From Staphylococcus lloydii (lineage in GTDB: Bacteria > Bacillota > Bacilli > Staphylococcales > Staphylococcaceae): a stretch of DNA of 64,000 nucleotides. Below the pieces are notes generated by a model, which saw only the letters and a program-made list of their open reading frames with translations, had not been told where the DNA came from and ran no database searches. Location of the stretch: NCBI RefSeq assembly GCF_015775975.1, contig NZ_CP064056.1, positions 434,001-498,000 of the forward strand, in the 5' to 3' direction. Positions within the stretch are counted from its first letter, which is position 1, and each line of letters begins with the position of its first letter. A program made the position numbers and the translations under genes. This document shows, piece by piece, positions 36,517 through 45,405 of the stretch.

Positions 36517-36973
36517 ATAATTTGTTCTTTTTGACGCGCCAATATTTTGTAATGTTTAGCGTTTTTGATAATTGATCTGATAATAATAAGCCTAGAGCAA
36601 TTGATCCTGCAATTAAGATTGCTCTAATAAATGTTGTACCAGCACTTGTAAAATCGAGTGTTACAAGTTGTTGGGTTGCTCTAAAAGCTAAACTCCCTGG
36701 CACCAAAGGAATAATTCCAGGTATCATAAAAATAACGACTGGAGATTTTAATAAACGACTTAATAATTGGCTAATTAAACCTAAAGTTAAACTGCCAATT
36801 AAACTCGTATAGATAGTATCCATGTGCATGGTTTCGATAAAAATAAAATGAACAATATAACCGGAAGCACCTGCTAAACCTGCAGGTATAAATAATTTCT
36901 TAGGTGCATCGTAAATAAATGCGAAAAAATATGAAGCGGTAAAACTAAAGAAAAAAGAGAAGACGAATGTCAT
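36515..36973 (-). CDS. Threonine/serine exporter, small membrane subunit (ThrE_2/YjjB-like)
   Basis: A 152-residue protein of four or five membrane segments corresponding to the C-terminal half of ThrE exporters. Family features are A-G-L-A-G-A-S-G-Y-I near 32-41 and the I-P-G-I-I-P-L-V-P-G-S loop near 84-94. It lies 12 bases after the larger subunit on the same strand; in many Firmicutes the exporter is split this way. Direction of transport and the exact amino acid are inferred from the family. Confidence 0.75.
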   Translation of the reverse strand: MTFVFSFFFSFTASYFFAFIYDAPKKLFIPAGLAGASGYIVHFIFIETMHMDTIYTSLIGSLTLGLISQLLSRLLKSPVVIFMIPGIIPLVPGSLAFRATQQLVTLDFTSAGTTFIRAILIAGSIALGLLLSDQLSKTLNITKYWRVKKNKL

Positions 36974-36985
36974 TACGATACCCCC

Positions 36986-37738
36986 TTAATAAATTAAATA
37001 CGCAATAGCTATACCAGAACCTATAGCAAAAGCAATTACGAGCGCTTCTAGAAACTTAGCTGTAAACATTAACATATGACGACTAAATAAATCTTGAATA
37101 GCAGTGGTAATTACGACACCAGGTACAATAGGCATGACTGAAGCAATGATTGAAGAACCTAAGTTACCACTTACACCAAATAGTTTTGATCCCAAGATGG
37201 CGATAGAGCCTAAAATAAATGAACCTATAAATTCTGGGATAAACATTGTTAATGATTTACTTTGCATATACTCTACTATGAAATAACCAATAGCTCCTGC
37301 TAAAAAAGTAATGATTACATATTGCCAAGTCCCGTTTAATAAATAAAGAAAACTCAATGAAATTAAACCAGCAGCAATAACTTTTTTCCATAAAGCACTA
37401 CTTAATGAGGTATGGTCGATACGTTGTAGACTGTCATGTGCCTCATATATAGAGATGCGGTTGCTCGTTAACTTTCTAGAAATTGAATTGACTTGAAAAA
37501 TTTTAAGTAAATTCGTGATGTTTTTATCAATTCTAATAATACGTGTGTCGTGATCAGAACTTAAAGAAAAATTGATAAATACGTTAATAACATAACCTTG
37601 GCTGTTATAATATCCCATACTTATCGCCATGCGACGCATCGTATCTTCTACTCGAGAGACTTCTGCTCCAGAAGAAAGTAAAATTTTGCCTGCCAATAGA
37701 ATAACAGTCATCGTAATTTTGTCTCTTTCGTTATCCAT
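36986..37738 (-). CDS. Threonine/serine exporter, large subunit (ThrE_1/YjjP-like, DUF1212)
   Basis: A 250-residue protein. An N-terminal cytoplasmic domain has A-G-K-I-L-L-S-S-G-A-E-V-S-R-V-E-D-T-M (15-33), the family hallmark, followed by five membrane segments from about residue 115. ATG at 37738 has GGAGG upstream; the longer frame from 37798 is not needed. First gene of the two-gene leftward operon. Confidence 0.75.
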   Translation of the reverse strand: MDNERDKITMTVILLAGKILLSSGAEVSRVEDTMRRMAISMGYYNSQGYVINVFINFSLSSDHDTRIIRIDKNITNLLKIFQVNSISRKLTSNRISIYEAHDSLQRIDHTSLSSALWKKVIAAGLISLSFLYLLNGTWQYVIITFLAGAIGYFIVEYMQSKSLTMFIPEFIGSFILGSIAILGSKLFGVSGNLGSSIIASVMPIVPGVVITTAIQDLFSRHMLMFTAKFLEALVIAFAIGSGIAIAYLIY

Positions 37739-37885
37739 CAATATACCTCCAATCACGAGAATTAAATTAATTATCCCAGTATCAAACCATAATTTCAAAG
37801 GGATTTAAATAAAAAGTAAATATGTCAGTCTGAGGTTTGTCTAACGTCAGAATGAAGGGTAGTCTTAAAGAAAAGGCGATAAGCC

Positions 37886-37926
37886 ACAAAAGCACCTACA
37901 CACAAGGGAAGCATGCATGTAGGTGT
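37886..37926 (-). terminator. Terminator of metY
   Basis: On the minus strand, stem CACCTACA with TGTAGGTG followed by a short T run. Confidence 0.6.
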
Positions 37927-37952
37927 ATTAAATATATTTATCGAATGACGAC

Positions 37953-39233
37953 TTAAACTTTTGTTAATGCTTGTTCTAAGTCGTTAATAATATCATCAAT
38001 ATTTTCTGTACCAATAGATAATCGAACAAGTTCGGGAAGTACGCCAGAAGCTTGGCGCTCTTCTTCTGATAATTGTAAATGGGTCGTACTTGCTGGGTGA
38101 ATTACTAATGATTTAGAATCACCTACATTTGCTAAATGTGAGAATAACTGCAAGCCGTCTACGAAACTTGAAATTTCGTTAACTGTGCCATCAATACCAA
38201 ATGTTAATATAGCGCCTTGACCGTCTGGTAAATAGTGTTGTGCTAAATTATGGTAGGGATTGTCTTCTAACCCTGGATAATTTACCCACGTTACCTTAGG
38301 ATGTGCATTTAAATATTGAGCTACGCGTAATGCATTTTCAGAATGTCGTTGCATACGTAAATGTAAAGTTTCTAAACCAATTAAAAATTCATGAACGTTA
38401 AAAGGTGATACTGCAGAGCCCAAGTCACGTAATAATTGAACACGTGCTTTCGTAATATAAGCAGCTTCACCAACGTCATTTACATAAGAAATACCATGAT
38501 AACTTTCGTCAGGTTCGACTAAACCAGGGTACTTGCCGTTATTCCAATTGAAGTTACCGCTATCTACGATAACACCACCGATAGACGTACCGTGTCCACC
38601 GATAAATTTAGTAGCTGAATGAACGATAATATCCGCGCCAAATTCGAAAGGTCTTAATAAATACGGCGTCGGGAAAGTGTTATCAACAATTAAAGGTAAG
38701 TCATTGGCATGGGCGATTTTAGATACAGCTTCAATATCTAGTACATCAATACGAGGGTTACCAATCGTTTCAGCATATACTGCTTTTGTTTTGTCAGTAA
38801 TAGCTTCTTTAAAGTTCTCAGGATGACTTGGATCTACAAAATGAACTTTAATACCCAGTTTTTTAAAAGTGACATTTAATAAATTGTAAGTACCACCATA
38901 TAAATTAGAAGAGGCAACAATTTCATCACCTGATTCTACGATATTCAACAATGCTAAATGTATGGCTGCTTGGCCAGATGATGTTGCTAATGCACCTATG
39001 CCACCTTCTAATGCGGCTATACGTTCTTCTAAAACGTTTTGAGTTGGATTCATGATGCGGGTATATATATTGCCTTCTTCTGCTAATGAGAATAGGGATT
39101 GGGCGTGATCAGTGTCATCAAATGTGTAACTTGATGTTTGATAAATTGGTACTGCACGGGATTTTGAAAAGTCATCGACTTCTTGACCGGCATGAATTGA
39201 TAGTGTATCTAAATGCCATTTTTGTTCACTCAT
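37953..39233 (-). CDS. metY: O-acetylhomoserine (thiol)-lyase
   Basis: A 426-residue Cys/Met-metabolism PLP enzyme. The cofactor lysine lies in [12 protein letters not shown] near residues 204-215, and S-G-Q-A-A near 83-87 forms part of the PLP site. The I-P-L-I-V-D-N-T-F strand is typical. Length about 425 with the long C-terminal part favours O-acetylhomoserine sulfhydrylase over cystathionine gamma-synthase (about 380). It makes homocysteine from acetylhomoserine and sulfide or thiol. AGGAGTG precedes the start. Divergent from mccB. Confidence 0.85.
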   Translation of the reverse strand: MSEQKWHLDTLSIHAGQEVDDFSKSRAVPIYQTSSYTFDDTDHAQSLFSLAEEGNIYTRIMNPTQNVLEERIAALEGGIGALATSSGQAAIHLALLNIVESGDEIVASSNLYGGTYNLLNVTFKKLGIKVHFVDPSHPENFKEAITDKTKAVYAETIGNPRIDVLDIEAVSKIAHANDLPLIVDNTFPTPYLLRPFEFGADIIVHSATKFIGGHGTSIGGVIVDSGNFNWNNGKYPGLVEPDESYHGISYVNDVGEAAYITKARVQLLRDLGSAVSPFNVHEFLIGLETLHLRMQRHSENALRVAQYLNAHPKVTWVNYPGLEDNPYHNLAQHYLPDGQGAILTFGIDGTVNEISSFVDGLQLFSHLANVGDSKSLVIHPASTTHLQLSEEERQASGVLPELVRLSIGTENIDDIINDLEQALTKV

Positions 39234-39256
39234 TATAAGACACTCCTTTTATTTAG

Positions 39257-39274
39257 AATTTTCTGATAATTATA
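39257..39274 (-). promoter_or_regulatory. CodY box and -10 element of metY
   Basis: AATTTTCTGATAATT (39257-39271) matches 14 of 15 positions of the CodY consensus. It overlaps a minus-strand TATAAT (39269-39274) reading toward metY. Repression by CodY is inferred. Confidence 0.65.
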
Positions 39275-39468
39275 ACTATACTATTTGCGCTTTTAGAAAT
39301 CAATATATCTTATTAAAATGATAGGGATTTGTGGTTTGATTGTTTGCTATTAATTATCAAGCTGATGTATAATACTTATCGATTAAATAGGAATTGATTT
39401 ATACTATTAGGCTTTGTACTAGTCACTTGGAAGAGCAAATTTAAAACAAGACACAAAGGAGAATTATA

Positions 39469-40614
39469 ATGAATAAAAAGACTCAATTAATACATGGTGG
39501 ACACACAACGGATGATTACACTGGAGCCGTAACAACACCCATTTATCAAACAAGTACTTATATGCAGGACGGCATTGGTGATTTAAGACAGGGTTATGAA
39601 TATTCACGTTCGGCTAATCCAACACGTGCTTCATTAGAAAGTGTTATTGCAGAATTAGAACAAGGTAATTATGGTTTTGCATTTGGTTCAGGTATGGCTG
39701 CAATTACAGCAGTTATTATGTTATTAGATGAAGGTGATCATTTATTAATTAACTCAGACGTTTATGGTGGAACATATCGTGCCTTAACTAAAGTGTTTAC
39801 ACGCTATGGGATTAAGGTTGATTTTATAGATACAACACATGCTGATCAAATCGAACAACACATCACACCACAAACGAAAATGCTGTATATTGAAACACCT
39901 TCAAATCCGTTATTACGTGTTACTGATATTAAAGCAGCTGTAGACATAGCTAACAGAAATAATTTAATCTCTGTAGTGGATAATACATTTATGACACCTT
40001 ATTTCCAAAATCCTTTAGCGATTGGCGTAGATATTGTGTTACATTCTGCTACGAAATATATTTGTGGTCATAGTGATGTTGTAGCAGGATTAGTTGCGAC
40101 AAAACGTGATGATTTAGCAGAACGTATTGGTTTTATTCAAAATTCAACAGGTGGCGTATTAGGACCTCAAGATAGTTATCTATTAATCAGAGGGATTAAA
40201 ACATTAGGCTTAAGAATGGATCAAATTCAACGTAATACGTTAGCTATTATCGAAATGTTACAAAATCACGTTGCCGTAAACAATGTATTCCATCCGAGTA
40301 TTGCAAGCCATTTAAATCATGAAATTCATGAAAATCAATCTTCTGGCCACACTGGCGTAGTTGCATTTGAGGTTGCAGATATTGATAAAGCTAAAGAGGT
40401 TATTAAAAAATCACAATACTTTACTTTAGCTGAAAGTTTAGGTGCTGTTGAAAGTTTAATTTCAGTTCCGGCACTTATGACACATGCATCTATTCCAAAA
40501 GACGTCCGTGAAAAAGAAGGTATTGCGGATGGCTTAATTCGTCTTTCAGTAGGAATTGAGGATACAGAGGACTTAGTACAAGACTTACAACAAGCATTAG
40601 ATGTTGTTAAATAA
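39469..40614 (+). CDS. mccB: Cystathionine gamma-lyase/gamma-synthase family enzyme (MccB-like)
   Basis: A 381-residue PLP enzyme of the gamma family. Lysine in L-H-S-A-T-K-Y-I-C-G-H near residues 190-200, Y-E-Y-S-R-S-x-N-P-T-R near 43-53, and G-S-G-M-A-A near 74-79. Resemblance to staphylococcal MccB, which makes cysteine from cystathionine and can release sulfide from homocysteine, is strong from end to end; MetB activity is the alternative. The usual partner mccA is absent from the window. AAAGGAG precedes the start. Confidence 0.8.
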   Translation: MNKKTQLIHGGHTTDDYTGAVTTPIYQTSTYMQDGIGDLRQGYEYSRSANPTRASLESVIAELEQGNYGFAFGSGMAAITAVIMLLDEGDHLLINSDVYGGTYRALTKVFTRYGIKVDFIDTTHADQIEQHITPQTKMLYIETPSNPLLRVTDIKAAVDIANRNNLISVVDNTFMTPYFQNPLAIGVDIVLHSATKYICGHSDVVAGLVATKRDDLAERIGFIQNSTGGVLGPQDSYLLIRGIKTLGLRMDQIQRNTLAIIEMLQNHVAVNNVFHPSIASHLNHEIHENQSSGHTGVVAFEVADIDKAKEVIKKSQYFTLAESLGAVESLISVPALMTHASIPKDVREKEGIADGLIRLSVGIEDTEDLVQDLQQALDVVK

Positions 40615-40630
40615 CTAAATATATTTATTT

Positions 40631-40673
40631 AATAGCGATACTGAAACTATGTGTTTTAGTATCGCTATTTTTA
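40631..40673 (+). terminator. Terminator of mccB
   Basis: 12-bp perfect stem AATAGCGATACT / AGTATCGCTATT with T run. It directly abuts the next promoter. Confidence 0.9.
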
Positions 40674-40725
40674 TTGACAACGAACAAAAAAGTAGTAATA
40701 TGTAAATAAAGTGAGTGCTCACTCA
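40674..40725 (+). promoter_or_regulatory. Promoter and TetR-type operator of ABC exporter operon
   Basis: TTGACA (40674-40679), 16 bases, TAATAT (40696-40701). Just past the expected start lies TGAGTG-CT-CACTCA (40712-40725), a symmetric operator with 6-bp arms. The TetR gene at the end of the operon is the likely ligand, giving autoregulation. Confidence 0.7.
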
Positions 40726-40752
40726 TCTTATTAAAGCGAGGAGGCATACTTT

Positions 40753-41457
40753 ATGATAGAGGTAAAAAATGTAAGTAAGTCCTTTGGTAAACAACAAGTG
40801 TTGAATGATATATCGATATCATTTAATTCAGGTGAGGTTGTAGGGCTGATAGGTCCTTCTGGTACTGGAAAGACGACGTTAATCCAGTGCATTTTAGGCA
40901 TGGAGAAAACAGATGACGGCAAGGTTTCGATTCAAGAACATACCATGCCCAATAGAAAAATATTATCGAATATTGGCTATATGGCTCAAAATGATGCTTT
41001 ATATAACGATTTGACTGGACGTGAAAATTTAACATTTTTTGCAAGAATTTATATAAATGACAAAGAAGATATTAAAAAGCGTGTCGACATATGTAGTTCG
41101 ATGGTGCAATTAGACAAAGATTTGGATAAGAAAGTCGAAATGTATTCTGGTGGTATGAAACGACGTTTATCTTTAGCTATTAGCTTTTTACAAGACCCAA
41201 ACATTCTTATTTTAGACGAACCAACGGTGGGGATTGATCCTAAATTACGTCAGGCAATTTGGAAGGACTTAACTAAAGCAAAATCAGAAGATAAATGTAT
41301 TATAGTTACAACGCATGTATTAGATGAAGCTACACGTTGTGACAAACTCGTATTAATGAATCAAGGGAAGATATTGGCTACGGGTACACCCGATGAAGTG
41401 AAAAAACAATATCACACAGATACGATTGAAGGCGTATTTCTGAATATGGAGGGATAA
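40753..41457 (+). CDS. ABC exporter ATP-binding protein
   Basis: A 234-residue ATPase of the ABC-2/drug export class: Walker A G-P-S-G-T-G-K-T-T near residues 34-42, Q-loop Y-M-A-Q-N-D near 76-81, signature Y-S-G-G-M-K-R-R near 130-137, Walker B I-L-I-L-D-E-P-T. The S-G-G-M-K-R form is typical of multidrug or bacteriocin exporters. GAGGAGG precedes the ATG. One base separates it from the permease gene, and a TetR gene follows. Substrate unknown. Confidence 0.85.
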   Translation: MIEVKNVSKSFGKQQVLNDISISFNSGEVVGLIGPSGTGKTTLIQCILGMEKTDDGKVSIQEHTMPNRKILSNIGYMAQNDALYNDLTGRENLTFFARIYINDKEDIKKRVDICSSMVQLDKDLDKKVEMYSGGMKRRLSLAISFLQDPNILILDEPTVGIDPKLRQAIWKDLTKAKSEDKCIIVTTHVLDEATRCDKLVLMNQGKILATGTPDEVKKQYHTDTIEGVFLNMEG

Positions 41458-41458
41458 T

Positions 41459-42589
41459 ATGAATTCGTTGTATATAGCAGGACGTATTTTTAAACAAACG
41501 ATTCGAGATATAAGAACGTTGGCGCTCTTACTTATTGCACCTATATTAATATTGTCGTTACTATATTATATTTTTACAGTTGCCGATAATACGAATGGTG
41601 TGAAGGTTGGCGTTCACGATGTACCAGATTCATTAATTTCTGAATTACATGATAAAGACATTCACGTTAAACATTATAATAATAGCGACGATATAAACCA
41701 TAAAATTAAAGACGACAAATTAACAGGATTTTTGCACAGCGATGGTCACAAAGTATCAGTGACTTATGCTAACGATAATCCTACACAAGCAGGAGAATTA
41801 ACAGGTGCGAATCAAAAGTGGCTAATGAGCCATAATATGAATGCGATGAAAGATAATACTAATAAATTGCATCAAGCGTTAACTAAAATTCAACAAAAAA
41901 TGCCTGATAATGGGAAAAGTACCCCTAAGCAAGATATGGCTAAGCCATATAAACTAACGTCTCATTATTTATATGGTTCATCAGATTCTACGTATTTTGA
42001 TATGATCAACCCTATATTAATCGGGTTCTTTGTCTTTTTCTTTACGTTTTTAATTTCGGGTATTGGCTTGTTAAAAGAGCGTACTTCAGGTACATTAGAA
42101 CGCTTACTTGCTTCTCCGATAAAAAGGAGTGAAATTATTTTTGGTTATGTCTTCGGTTATGGTAGTTTTAGTGTTATCCAAACTGTAGTCGTAGTATTAT
42201 ATGCAATTTATATTCTACACATAGACCTAGTAGGTTCGATATGGTTCGTACTATTGACAGCAATATTAACAGCACTCGTCGCTGTGACATTTGGTATATT
42301 ATTATCAACTTTTGCTTCCTCAGAATTCCAAATGATTCAATTTATACCATTAGTCATAGTGCCACAAGTATTATTTGCTGGTATTATACCAATTGAATCA
42401 ATGAATAAAGGGTTACAGTACTTTTCTCATATCATGCCATTATTTTATACCGGGCAAACGATGCAAAATATTATGATTAAGGGATATGGATTTAATGATA
42501 TATACATTTATTTAATTGTATTACTAGCATTTTTCATTTTCTTATTGATTTTAAATATTATAGGCATGAAAAGATATAGAAAAGTATAG
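41459..42589 (+). CDS. ABC-2 type exporter permease
   Basis: A 376-residue membrane protein: one N-terminal segment (residues 20-42), an extracellular domain of about 135 residues, then five segments starting near residue 180. The loop R-T-S-G-T-L-E-R-L-L-A-S-P-I near 207-220 is the ABC-2 family signature. Works with the ATPase immediately upstream. Likely exports a toxic or antimicrobial compound whose presence is sensed by the downstream TetR protein; that is inference. Confidence 0.85.
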   Translation: MNSLYIAGRIFKQTIRDIRTLALLLIAPILILSLLYYIFTVADNTNGVKVGVHDVPDSLISELHDKDIHVKHYNNSDDINHKIKDDKLTGFLHSDGHKVSVTYANDNPTQAGELTGANQKWLMSHNMNAMKDNTNKLHQALTKIQQKMPDNGKSTPKQDMAKPYKLTSHYLYGSSDSTYFDMINPILIGFFVFFFTFLISGIGLLKERTSGTLERLLASPIKRSEIIFGYVFGYGSFSVIQTVVVVLYAIYILHIDLVGSIWFVLLTAILTALVAVTFGILLSTFASSEFQMIQFIPLVIVPQVLFAGIIPIESMNKGLQYFSHIMPLFYTGQTMQNIMIKGYGFNDIYIYLIVLLAFFIFLLILNIIGMKRYRKV

Positions 42590-42598
42590 GAGGTCAGT

Positions 42599-43249
42599 AT
42601 GAATCAAGATATCAAGTCATTAGTTGAAACGATTGTGCCACAACTGGAATATTTAAGCGATAAACAAAGACGTGTCATAGAAAGCGCTATTGCATTATTT
42701 AGTGAGCAAGGTTTTGATAAAACGAGTACTAAAGAAATTGCGCAACGTGCAAATGTCGCAGAAGGCACAGTATTTAAACAGTTTAAAAGTAAACGAATGT
42801 TATTATATGCAGGTTTAATTCCAATTTTAAGAGACCACATTGCGCCAGTAGCTGTTAAACAATTTACAGATGAATTAAACGACACAAAACATTTTGATGA
42901 GTTTATCAATTTGTTTGTAGACAATAGGTCTCAATTCATTTATGACAATAGACGTATTCTTAAAGTTGTCTTGAATGAAGCCATTACTAACGAGAATTTC
43001 CAAAATATATTAGTTAATATTTTCACTCATAAGCTAACGAGTAGTTTAAAAGATAAAATTGTATGGTTTATCAGTAATGGGGAGATGCGTGACGTTGAAC
43101 CAGAGTTCTTTATACGTACGGTCATTGCACAAATTTTAAATTTAAATATCCCAGTAATAATAAATAATAACTATACTAAAGGTGAAAGTTATAAGCAGTT
43201 TGCATTATTTGTAAAAGATGGACTGTATAAAATGTTTAAGCAATCATAG
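42599..43249 (+). CDS. TetR family transcriptional repressor
   Basis: A 216-residue regulator with a TetR helix-turn-helix: F-D-K-T-S-T-K-E-I-A-Q-R-A-N-V-A-E-G-T-V-F-K near residues 40-61. The remaining helical domain binds an inducer. Last gene of the ABC operon, preceded by AGGAGG. The palindrome at 40712-40725 is its likely operator. Confidence 0.85.
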   Translation: MNQDIKSLVETIVPQLEYLSDKQRRVIESAIALFSEQGFDKTSTKEIAQRANVAEGTVFKQFKSKRMLLYAGLIPILRDHIAPVAVKQFTDELNDTKHFDEFINLFVDNRSQFIYDNRRILKVVLNEAITNENFQNILVNIFTHKLTSSLKDKIVWFISNGEMRDVEPEFFIRTVIAQILNLNIPVIINNNYTKGESYKQFALFVKDGLYKMFKQS

Positions 43250-43270
43250 ACATAAAGCCAAATATAAAAT

Positions 43271-43312
43271 AAGAGGTTGAGCAAAGTATCATTTCTCAAC
43301 CTCTTATTTATT
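43271..43312. terminator. Terminator between TetR gene and thioesterase gene
   Basis: 11-bp perfect stem AAGAGGTTGAG (43271-43281) with CTCAACCTCTT (43295-43305). The T tracts are short on both strands. Confidence 0.65.
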
Positions 43313-43315
43313 AAT

Positions 43316-43783
43316 TTATTTTTTCGGAATCCCAATTACGTGACCGATTTGTTTAGGTACTTCAAACTGTGGTTGTTGTGAATAATAATCTGCGATAGTT
43401 TGATAAATTTTATCCGGGAATGGTGCACTCTTACGTGTCTTATTACTTACACTAATCATCATTACTTCATAAGTAGCCACTTTTTCACCTTGTGCATTAG
43501 TCATTACTAAAATTAGATGTGTACGTTTGGCATCATAATCATAAATATAAGGTCTTACAGTAAAAGTATCACCTAAACGTAATTCTTTTAAAAAAGAAAT
43601 ATGTGATTCTAAACTGAAAATGGTTACTGGCAAATCTTCACGTTCAAATTCATAACCGACAGATTTGAAGAAATAGACGACGCAATCACTAAATAATGAA
43701 TAATATTTAGCATCATGCATGTGGTCGTTATGATCTATCCAAGAAGTTTCGACCGTAAAGTTATACTCAAATATTGTTGTCAT
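43316..43783 (-). CDS. Hotdog-fold acyl-CoA thioesterase
   Basis: A 155-residue protein of the 4HBT-like hotdog family. It begins with the T-S-W-I-D-H-N-D-H-M-H-D-A-K-Y-Y motif (residues 13-28), where the aspartates/histidines mark the active site. V-S-N-K-T-R-K-S-A-P-F-P closes the fold. Hydrolysis of a CoA thioester is inferred; relatives in carnitine/betaine metabolism exist but no such genes are adjacent, although a CoA-transferase of the CaiB family lies 6 kb away. GGAGG precedes the start. Confidence 0.7.
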   Translation of the reverse strand: MTTIFEYNFTVETSWIDHNDHMHDAKYYSLFSDCVVYFFKSVGYEFEREDLPVTIFSLESHISFLKELRLGDTFTVRPYIYDYDAKRTHLILVMTNAQGEKVATYEVMMISVSNKTRKSAPFPDKIYQTIADYYSQQPQFEVPKQIGHVIGIPKK

Positions 43784-44002
43784 TAGAAGTCCTCCAATTA
43801 ATTTCGCTCTTGCAATTTTCTCAATGATATTAGTTTATACCAAATTATTAGGTTGTGTATAGAATAATCGTTCAAGACGCGTAATTTTATTGAAAATTGA
43901 GAACCACAGCGCACTGTGAATCTCAATAAATGTTACATGCAGTACTTAACTAATTATACCTAAAGATTTTAACAAAGTAGCAAAGTCATATATGATGAAA
44001 TT
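43784..44002. other. Intergenic region with long hairpin, no gene
   Basis: Contains an interrupted 12-bp hairpin: ATTGAGA (43896-43902) with TCTCAAT (43921-43927), and CACAG (43905-43909) with CTGTG (43914-43918). There is no T run, so its role is unclear. Confidence 0.4.
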
Positions 44003-44262
44003 ATGATTCAATTATTTAATTTATACTATCAAATTAAAGAGCATAATATTTTAAAAAATATTAATTTTGACCTTCAAAAAGTTGAAAAAATTGGTATTAT
44101 AGAAAGAGTGGCGTAGGTAAAACAACCTTAGCGCAATTATTAGGAGTAATAAAACCAACTACTGGTTATCGTAATATAAATGCCGAAACGGTATTACCCA
44201 TATTTCAGCATCTTTTAGAAGATTTGAGTCATACATATAAGATTCAATAACCGTCAGATAAA
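44003..44262 (+). pseudogene. Remnant of an oligopeptide/metal ABC ATPase (CntF/NikE-like)
   Basis: From ATG 44003 the translation reads as the start of an ABC ATPase (MIQLFNLYYQI, then H-N-I-L-K-N-I-N-F-D-L). A frameshift occurs at about 44100, just before the Walker A. In another frame K-S-G-V-G-K-T-T-L-A-Q-L-L continues, then V-L-P-I-F-Q-H resembles the Q-loop of CntF. After that most of the protein is missing and the frame stops. The genuine gene would be about 750 bases, so it is truncated as well as shifted. It lies just ahead of the siderophore lipoprotein and is the debris of a former transporter operon. Confidence 0.7.
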
Positions 44263-44306
44263 GCAGTTCGTTATTTTAGTATTAAAGAAAAAGAGGGGTT
44301 CAGAAA

Positions 44307-45218
44307 ATGAAAAAATTAATTGTCACATTAATTGCAATGTTACTTGTTTTAACGGCTTGTAGTAATGGTTCTGATAATAAGAACGATAAAGAGGCAACAA
44401 AAAATTATAAACAAGATTCAGGGAAAACGATAAAAGTTCCTAAAAAACCTAAACGTATCGTTGTTTTAGGTGCTACATATGCGGGTGGTTTAAAACAGTT
44501 GGATGCTAACGTAGTTGGTGTTGCCAAAATCGTAAACGACAGCAAAGTACTTAAAGATAAATTTAAAGACGTCAAAAAGGTAGACCCAGAAAACGTTGAA
44601 AGTGTAGCGAAATTAAAACCAGATTTAATCATTGATTATAGCACTGATAAAAATCTTAAAAAGCTACAAAAAGTAGCACCTACAGTAGCATTTGATTATC
44701 AAAAACATGATTACAAACAGCAACACATTGAATTAGGTAAACTTGTAGGTAAAGAAGATAAAGCGAAACAATGGGTTAAAAATTGGGATAAAAAGACAAA
44801 AAATGACGGTAAAGAAATTAAGAAAGCAATTGGTGATGATACATCAGTATCAATCATTAAAGACTTCGATAAAAAATTATATGTACTAGGTAAAACATAC
44901 GGTCACGGAAGTGAAGTATTATATGATTCATTTGGTCTAAAAATGCCATCTAATGTTGCTAAAGCAACTAAGAAAAATGATTTAGCGGAAATTTCAGAAG
45001 AAGAAATTCCAAAAATGACTGGAGACTATGTTATTACGCCAGTAGCTAAAGGTGCTAAGTTATCATTTGGTGACAAAGACGTATGGAAAAATAGTAAGGC
45101 GGTAACACAACATCACGATATCAAAGTTGATGAAGGTATTTATTGGTTGAACGATCCTTATTCATTAGATTATGAACGTAAAGATTTAAAATCTAAATTA
45201 TTAAAACAACAAAAATAA
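44307..45218 (+). CDS. fhuD2: Hydroxamate siderophore-binding lipoprotein (FhuD2-like)
   Basis: A 303-residue class III substrate-binding lipoprotein. Signal peptide with lipobox L-T-A-C (C18). The mature region K-I-P/V-P-K-K-P-K-R-I-V-V-L and A-T-Y-A-G-G-L-K-Q-L resembles staphylococcal FhuD2 from end to end, including G-K-E-I-K-K-A-I-G-D and the closing Y-W-L-N-D-P-Y-S-L-D. FhuD2 delivers ferric hydroxamates to FhuBG. The W-G-R-G segment of FhuD2 that contacts ligand reads Y-G-H-G here (near 199-202), so ligand choice may differ. No clear Fur box was found upstream. RBS GAGGGG. Confidence 0.75.
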   Translation: MKKLIVTLIAMLLVLTACSNGSDNKNDKEATKNYKQDSGKTIKVPKKPKRIVVLGATYAGGLKQLDANVVGVAKIVNDSKVLKDKFKDVKKVDPENVESVAKLKPDLIIDYSTDKNLKKLQKVAPTVAFDYQKHDYKQQHIELGKLVGKEDKAKQWVKNWDKKTKNDGKEIKKAIGDDTSVSIIKDFDKKLYVLGKTYGHGSEVLYDSFGLKMPSNVAKATKKNDLAEISEEEIPKMTGDYVITPVAKGAKLSFGDKDVWKNSKAVTQHHDIKVDEGIYWLNDPYSLDYERKDLKSKLLKQQK

Positions 45219-45238
45219 GTTGCATCGTAAATATTAAA

Positions 45239-45282
45239 AATGACTCCCATGATAGGTTTATCTATCGTAGGAGTTATTTTTA
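45239..45282 (+). terminator. Terminator of fhuD2-like gene
   Basis: Stem AATGACTCC (45239-45247) with GGAGTTATT plus inner GATAG/CTATC, followed by T run. Confidence 0.75.
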
Positions 45283-45405
45283 TTTGAATATAAGTTAGTC
45301 TATGCATTACAGTGCCTAGAACTTCAAATACTTGTACAAATCATATATACTTAAATGAATGAAAAACAATATGAACAATTTATTAAGGAGGTGTGAGTTG
45401 TAAAT

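Noticed and set aside
39272..39468. T-box or SAM riboswitch for methionine genes
   Set aside because: Neither the T-box sequence nor the SAM aptamer core is present in the divergent region.
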